Part shown: positions 59,611-64,000 of the stretch, piece after piece
Position numbering within the stretch: the first letter of the stretch is position 1
Layout of the letters: the number at the start of each line of letters is the position of its first letter
Made by a program: the position numbers and the translations under genes
The notes under the pieces: generated by a model
Database searches by the model: none
Told to the model about the DNA's origin: nothing
What the model saw: the letters and a program-made list of their open reading frames with translations, nothing else
DNA from: DASVTR01 sp033855775
GTDB lineage: Bacteria > Acidobacteriota > Blastocatellia > Pyrinomonadales > Pyrinomonadaceae
Assembly (NCBI GenBank): GCA_033855775.1
Contig: JAWVFT010000053.1
Coordinates: 56,679 to 120,678, forward strand
Direction: 5' to 3'
Length of the DNA stretch: 64,000 nt

Positions 59611-61356
59611 ATGGATGACCTGAAAAAATTCGCCCGCTACTTTCGTCCTTATCGCAATTCGCTCGTCGTGGGCATTCTCTGCATCGTCGCGTCGGTCGCT
59701 TTCGGGATGTTGATTCCGCTGATTGTCGGCCATGCGGTTGACGACCTGCGCCTCGCTGTGACGTGGGCCAAGCTGACGCGCTACGCCCTGACGGTGCTCG
59801 GCATCAGCCTGATTAGCGGAACCTTTCTCTTCCTTCAGCGGCGCATCCTGATAGGCATGTCGCGCCACGTCGAATACGACCTGCGCCGCGATTTCTACGC
59901 GCACTTAGTAGACCAGCCGCTCTCGTTTTTTCAAGACCATCGAACGGGCGATTTGATGGCGCGGGCGACGAACGATTTGGCGGCGGTGCGCCAGTTGGCC
60001 GGGCCGATGATTATGTACACGCTGCAAACCATTCTGGTCGTCGTCATCATCCTGCCGTTGATGTTGAGAATCAGCGTGCGTCTGACGTTGCTGCTCTTTG
60101 TGACGATGCCGCTCGTCTCTTTGACGGTCAAGTTCTTCGGCCAGCAGGTGCACGTTCGCTTCGACAAGATACAGGACTTCTTCGGGCAAATCTCGGCGCG
60201 GGCGCAGGAGAACTTCAGCGGCGTGCGCGTCGTGCGGGCTTACGCGCAGGAGGGAGCCGAGATTGCGGCCTTTGAAGATTTGAACCGGAAGTATGCCGAG
60301 CGTAACTTGAGCCTCGTGCGCATCAGCGCCGTCATGCGCCCTTTGATGCAACTGCTCATCGGCGCGGGCTTTGCTCTCATCATCTGGTACGGCGGGACAC
60401 TGGCGCTGCGCGGCGAGATGACGGTCGGCGAGTTCACCTCGTTCAATCTATATCTATCGCGTCTCATCTGGCCGCTCATCGCGCTCGGCTACGTCGTCAA
60501 CCTGTACCAGCGCGGCACGGCGAGCCTGAAGCGCATGAACGCCATCTTCGCCATCCAGCCGGAAATCACAGACGCCGCAAACGCCGGGCCGAAGCCGCCC
60601 ATCATGGGACGCATAGAGTTTCGCGGGCTGACTTTTCGTTATCATCAGACGGACGAGCAGCCCGTGCTCAGGAACATCAACCTGACGATTGAGGCGGGGC
60701 AGACCGTGGCGTTTGTAGGGCGCACGGGAAGCGGCAAATCAACGCTCGCCAATCTCATCCCGCGCTTGATGGACGCGCCGCGCGGGACGGTCTTGATAGA
60801 CGACGTGCCGGTCGAGGATTATCCGCTCGCGCAGTTGCGCGCGGCCATCGGCTACGTGCCGCAGGAGACGTTTCTCTTCAGCGATACGCTCGAAGAGAAC
60901 ATCGCCTTCGGGGTTGAGCAAGCGGCTCATGCCGATGTCGAGTGGGCGGCGGAAATCGCGGGGTTGACGGAAGACATCAGCGGCTTTCCCGAAGGCTTTG
61001 AGACGCTCGTCGGCGAGCGCGGCATCACGCTTTCCGGCGGGCAGAAGCAGCGCACGGCGATTGCCCGCGCCGTCCTGCGCCAGCCGCGCATACTGATTCT
61101 GGACGACTCGCTCTCGGCGGTTGACACCTACACGGAAGAGAAGATTTTGGGTCAACTGCGCGGCGTCATGCGCGACCGCACGAGCATCATCATCTCGCAT
61201 CGTATCTCGACCGTGCGCGACGCAGACCTGATTTGCGTGCTCGACGACGGGCGCCTCATCGAGCGCGGGGCGCACAACGAATTGATTGCGGCGGGCGGCG
61301 AGTATGCGGCGCTGTACGAGCGCCAACTGCTCGAAGAAGAACTCGCGGCCAGTTAA
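59611..61356 (+). CDS. ABC exporter half-transporter, degenerate catalytic site
   Basis: Six membrane helices (residues 15-310) precede an NBD with Walker [10 protein letters not shown] (370-378), signature LSGGQ (474-478) and H-loop IISHRIST. Walker B is ILILDD: the catalytic Glu is replaced by Asp (D499), as in one half of heterodimeric exporters such as TM287/288. The other half is encoded at 61825. [15 protein letters not shown] begins the protein; no strong ribosome binding site precedes the ATG. The substrate is unknown: lipid, drug or peptide export are all possible. Confidence 0.92.
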   Translation: MDDLKKFARYFRPYRNSLVVGILCIVASVAFGMLIPLIVGHAVDDLRLAVTWAKLTRYALTVLGISLISGTFLFLQRRILIGMSRHVEYDLRRDFYAHLVDQPLSFFQDHRTGDLMARATNDLAAVRQLAGPMIMYTLQTILVVVIILPLMLRISVRLTLLLFVTMPLVSLTVKFFGQQVHVRFDKIQDFFGQISARAQENFSGVRVVRAYAQEGAEIAAFEDLNRKYAERNLSLVRISAVMRPLMQLLIGAGFALIIWYGGTLALRGEMTVGEFTSFNLYLSRLIWPLIALGYVVNLYQRGTASLKRMNAIFAIQPEITDAANAGPKPPIMGRIEFRGLTFRYHQTDEQPVLRNINLTIEAGQTVAFVGRTGSGKSTLANLIPRLMDAPRGTVLIDDVPVEDYPLAQLRAAIGYVPQETFLFSDTLEENIAFGVEQAAHADVEWAAEIAGLTEDISGFPEGFETLVGERGITLSGGQKQRTAIARAVLRQPRILILDDSLSAVDTYTEEKILGQLRGVMRDRTSIIISHRISTVRDADLICVLDDGRLIERGAHNELIAAGGEYAALYERQLLEEELAAS

Positions 61357-61371
61357 AGGAGGATTGCCTGC

Positions 61372-61815
61372 ATGCGAACAAACCAGACGCGGCCAGTTGA
61401 CCCGCAGAGTCGTTATCGCACGTTGATGATTATCTGGGGCGCGATTTTGATGAACGTCTTGATAATCTTCGTGCTGGCCGACTTCATCGGGCCGGAGCGG
61501 TCGCGGCTACCGAAGAACCCGCAACTGCTTATCGCGCTGACGGCGATTGGCACGTCGTTGATGGCAGCTTCCTACTTCTTCCAGCAGAAGATGATGGCGC
61601 GGGCCGTCCAGCAGCAGCGAGCCGAGTCCATGTCGAGCGCGTACATCGTCGCGTTTGCGATGTGCGAAGTCGCAGCGTTGTGCGGGATGCTCGTCCGCTT
61701 GCTGACCAACGAGCGTTCGTACTACTTTTTATTCGTCATCGCCGTCATCGGCCTCATCGTGAATGCGCCGCGACGGGCTGACATCACAAACGCCGTCTCC
61801 GCGAAACAAATCTGA
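61372..61815 (+). CDS. Small four-helix membrane protein between ABC genes
   Basis: The protein of 147 residues has four hydrophobic segments (ILMNVLIIFVLADFI; LLIALTAIGTSLMAASYFF; YIVAFAMCEVAALCGMLVRLL; YYFLFVIAVIGLIV) joined by short loops. AGGAG lies about 11 nt before the ATG. It is 15 nt after the first ABC gene and 9 nt before the second, so it is in the same operon and is probably part of, or an accessory to, the transporter. No family recognised. Confidence 0.7.
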   Translation: MRTNQTRPVDPQSRYRTLMIIWGAILMNVLIIFVLADFIGPERSRLPKNPQLLIALTAIGTSLMAASYFFQQKMMARAVQQQRAESMSSAYIVAFAMCEVAALCGMLVRLLTNERSYYFLFVIAVIGLIVNAPRRADITNAVSAKQI

Positions 61816-61824
61816 GCATCTGAA

Positions 61825-63708
61825 ATGGCGACAGCAGTTCAAAAATTCCACGAAGAAGAAGCTATCGGCAAGACGTATGACGCGCGCGTGGCGCGGCGGC
61901 TGCTCGGCTATTTGCGCCCCTACGTGAAGGCTTTGGTTCCGGCCATCCTGTTCACGTTGGTTCTCAATTCGCTGACCATCCTGCAACCGAAGTTTACGCA
62001 GTGGGCCATCGACTGGTACATCATCCCGGCGCAGAACGACCCCGGCAAGCTCGCCGGTTTGAAGTGGCTCGCGCTCGCGCTGCTCGGCGTGATGGTCGTG
62101 CGTTTCGCCCTCTCTTACTTTCAGGAAGTCCTGCTCAACACGGTCGGGCAGCGCGTGATGTACGACCTGCGGAGCGAGTTGTATCAAAAGCTGCAACGGC
62201 AGGAAGTGGCTTACTACGACCGCAACCCCGTGGGCCGCATCATGACGCGGCTGACATCGGACGTTGACGCGCTCAACGAGCTATTCACCTCCGGCATCAT
62301 AGACCTGCTCGGCGACCTCGTGATGATTTTCGCCATCATCGGCATGATGCTCTGGATGGACTGGCAACTAACGCTCGTCACGCTCATCACAGTGCCGCTG
62401 CTCTTCGCGGCGACCAACTGGTTTCGCAAGCACGCGCGGCGCGGCTACGACCTCGTGCGAACGCGCATCGCGCGCATCAACGCCTTTCTGCAAGAGCATC
62501 TATCGGGCGCGCAGACCGTGCAGATTTTCAACGGCGAAGAGAAATCGCGCCGCCAGTTTCATGCGATTAACGACGACCATCGCAACGCCAACATCGAAAC
62601 CATCTGGTACTACGCAATCTTCTTTCCGCTGGTCGATTTAATCGGGGCCGTCGGCATCGCCCTGATTATCTGGTACGGTGGCTGGCGCGTGATGGGCAAC
62701 ACGCCTGAGCGCACCTTTCTCTCGCTCGGCGCGCTCGTCGCGTTCATCCAGTATTCGCAGCTACTCTTTCAGCCCATCCGCGACATCTCCGACAAGTACA
62801 ACGTGCTGCAAGCGGCGGTCGTCGCCTCTCATCGCATCTTCAAGACGCTGGACTTGCCCATCGCCGTCACCTCGCCCGAAGAACCGAAGAAGAAGGGGCG
62901 CGCGACCGGGCGCATCGAATTTGAGAACGTGTGGTTCGCTTATAACGAAGACGAGTGGGTCTTGAAGGACGTGTCGTTTACGGTCGAGCCGGGGCAGTCG
63001 GTCGCGCTCGTCGGCCACACTGGAAGCGGCAAGACGACTATCACGAATCTCCTGATGCGTTTCTACGACGTGCAGCGCGGGCGCATCCTGCTCGACGGCG
63101 TTGACCTGCGCGAGTGGGAGTTGCAATCGTTGCGCGAGAATTTCGCCGTCGTCCTCCAGGACGTGTTTCTCTTTAGCGGCACCATCGAAGGCAACATACG
63201 ATTGGGGCGCGAAGAGATAACGACGGAGCGCGTCGCGTGGGCCGCGCACGAAGTCCGCGCCGAGCAGTTTATCGAACGCCTGCCCGAAGGCTTTCAATCA
63301 ATCGTCAGAGAGCGCGGCGCGGGCCTCTCGGTCGGGCAGAAGCAGTTAATCTCTTTCGCCCGCGCGCTCGCCTTCGACCCCGCGCTCCTGATACTGGACG
63401 AAGCGACCAGTTCGATTGACACAGAGACGGAGCAACTGATTCAACAAGCCATCGAGCGCGTCATGCGCGGGCGCACCTCCATCATCGTCGCCCATCGCCT
63501 CTCGACCATTCAAAGAGCCGACCGCATCATCGTCATGCATCACGGCGAAATCCGCGAGCAAGGCTCTCATCAGGAACTCCTCACGCATCGCGGCCTCTAC
63601 TGGCGTCTCTACAAACTACAATACGCCGACGGCTCCCGCGACAAACGGCTGGAAGGCGACACCAACACAGACGAACCCCTCGCCAACCGCCTCCAATACG
63701 GCGACTAA
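61825..63708 (+). CDS. ABC exporter half-transporter, canonical catalytic site
   Basis: Membrane domain (residues 25-340) and NBD with Walker [10 protein letters not shown] (397-405), Walker [10 protein letters not shown] with catalytic E526 and H-loop IVAHRLST. The signature is LSVGQ (501-505) instead of LSGGQ. In a heterodimer with the protein at 59611, its signature would complete the degenerate site and its Walker B the active site, the arrangement known from asymmetric exporters. A short amphipathic N terminus ([28 protein letters not shown]) precedes the first helix. Its stop is followed by GTCCAAA heptamers. Confidence 0.93.
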   Translation: MATAVQKFHEEEAIGKTYDARVARRLLGYLRPYVKALVPAILFTLVLNSLTILQPKFTQWAIDWYIIPAQNDPGKLAGLKWLALALLGVMVVRFALSYFQEVLLNTVGQRVMYDLRSELYQKLQRQEVAYYDRNPVGRIMTRLTSDVDALNELFTSGIIDLLGDLVMIFAIIGMMLWMDWQLTLVTLITVPLLFAATNWFRKHARRGYDLVRTRIARINAFLQEHLSGAQTVQIFNGEEKSRRQFHAINDDHRNANIETIWYYAIFFPLVDLIGAVGIALIIWYGGWRVMGNTPERTFLSLGALVAFIQYSQLLFQPIRDISDKYNVLQAAVVASHRIFKTLDLPIAVTSPEEPKKKGRATGRIEFENVWFAYNEDEWVLKDVSFTVEPGQSVALVGHTGSGKTTITNLLMRFYDVQRGRILLDGVDLREWELQSLRENFAVVLQDVFLFSGTIEGNIRLGREEITTERVAWAAHEVRAEQFIERLPEGFQSIVRERGAGLSVGQKQLISFARALAFDPALLILDEATSSIDTETEQLIQQAIERVMRGRTSIIVAHRLSTIQRADRIIVMHHGEIREQGSHQELLTHRGLYWRLYKLQYADGSRDKRLEGDTNTDEPLANRLQYGD

Positions 63709-63713
63709 ATAAA

Positions 63714-63793
63714 CCAAAGTCCAAAGTCTAAAAAGCAGTCCAAAGTCCAAGGTCGAATGTCCAAAGTCAAGAACACGTTTTGGACTTTGGACT
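63714..63793. repeat. GTCCAAA-unit palindrome after the ABC exporter operon
   Basis: The heptamer GTCCAAA or a close variant occurs about five times from 63718 to 63766, and 63737-63749 pairs perfectly with 63781-63793 (13 bp). It begins a few nucleotides after the ABC stop. Confidence 0.7.
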
Positions 63794-63892
63794 AATATCC
63801 GCCTTCGGAAACAAGCTCGCCGCCTCGCCACCTGCTCGCGCCTGCAACAAAACAGTACACTCGCGCCCGCAGACTGCTCTCGCTGCCCCGAA

Positions 63893-64000
63893 ATGTCAAA
63901 TATCTTGCGGGCGATGTCACATCGCGCACGAGATAATTTGACATCGCTCATGGGATATTTGACATCGCCGGTCAGCGATGTGACATCGCCCGCAAGATAT
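63893..64000. repeat. TTGACATCGC repeat array inside a perfect 25-bp inverted repeat (runs off right edge)
   Basis: 63900-63924 and 63976-64000 are exact reverse complements over 25 bp. Between and within them, the 10-mer TTGACATCGC or TGACATCGC occurs repeatedly, spaced about 19-23 nt apart, with GAT(A/G)-type sequence before each copy. The pattern continues past the window edge. No coding frame covers it. Confidence 0.8.

Noticed and set aside
63893..64000. CRISPR array
   Set aside because: Repeats are about 10-12 nt, partly inverted, with conserved rather than unique spacers and irregular spacing.

Overview
The window reads as chromosomal DNA of a GC-rich, free-living, Gram-negative-like heterotroph. 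The best guess is Acidobacteriota, probably class Blastocatellia. That is an inference from gene content: a 2-oxoglutarate decarboxylase fused to an E2-like domain (Kgd type), a tandem DUF6328 protein, a membrane-protein/HTH_34 pair, carboxypeptidase-regulatory-like repeat proteins, a di-haem oxidoreductase, lipoproteins and a LolA-like carrier. No rRNA or tRNA gene, insertion sequence, prophage or CRISPR array was seen. The window looks like core and lightly accessory chromosome with strongly mixed gene order.

Layout. 1-20.2 kb is almost entirely minus strand: a secreted repeat protein cut by the left edge, XerD, a lipoprotein truncated haemoglobin, a second lipoprotein, a di-haem cytochrome-like oxidoreductase, a duplicated DUF6328 membrane protein, two MacB-type permeases, a DUF4173 protein, a leaderless membrane-protein/HTH_34 operon, a CapA-like lipoprotein and Kgd. 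20.4-26.9 kb is plus strand: DinB-like, alpha/beta hydrolase, small Tat protein plus amidase, M14 carboxypeptidase and a glycosidase-like TIM barrel. 26.9-34.5 kb is minus: secreted protein, CheA, NusB, RibH, CarA, Yip1-TPR protein and signal peptidase I. 34.8-46.4 kb is mostly plus: HU, site-2 protease, Crp/Fnr regulator, YacG, TlpA-like thioredoxin, TMEM175-like channel, GH15, pyruvate kinase and a TPR protein, with three minus genes inserted, one of them a PleD-like receiver-GGDEF protein. 46.4-55.0 kb is minus: radical SAM enzyme, a Lol-like group (LolA-like carrier, small protein, ABC ATPase, permease, outer lipoprotein), a KHE1-like protein, an HD nucleotidase and a GlcD-type oxidase. 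55.2-63.7 kb is plus: cyclase-family hydrolase, a broken HEAT-like gene, alkyltransferase-like protein, YbjQ, PaaI thioesterase, a DICT-GAF-GGDEF protein and a probable heterodimeric ABC exporter.

The most striking non-coding signal is a set of intergenic palindromes built from degenerate 7-nt units. Several families occur with unrelated unit sequences. At several junctions one arm overlaps or directly follows the stop codon of the upstream gene and the other arm ends 5-15 nt before the start codon of the next gene, and those starts have no Shine-Dalgarno sequence. Four copies (near 30.5, 32.3, 35.2 and 50.9 kb) are clearly related. Others use TTAGGGG-, AAAGGCA- or GTCCAAA-like units. A different array of TTGACATCGC-type repeats inside a perfect 25-bp inverted repeat runs off the right edge.

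All function calls rest on reading translated sequence and motifs by eye. No database search was possible.
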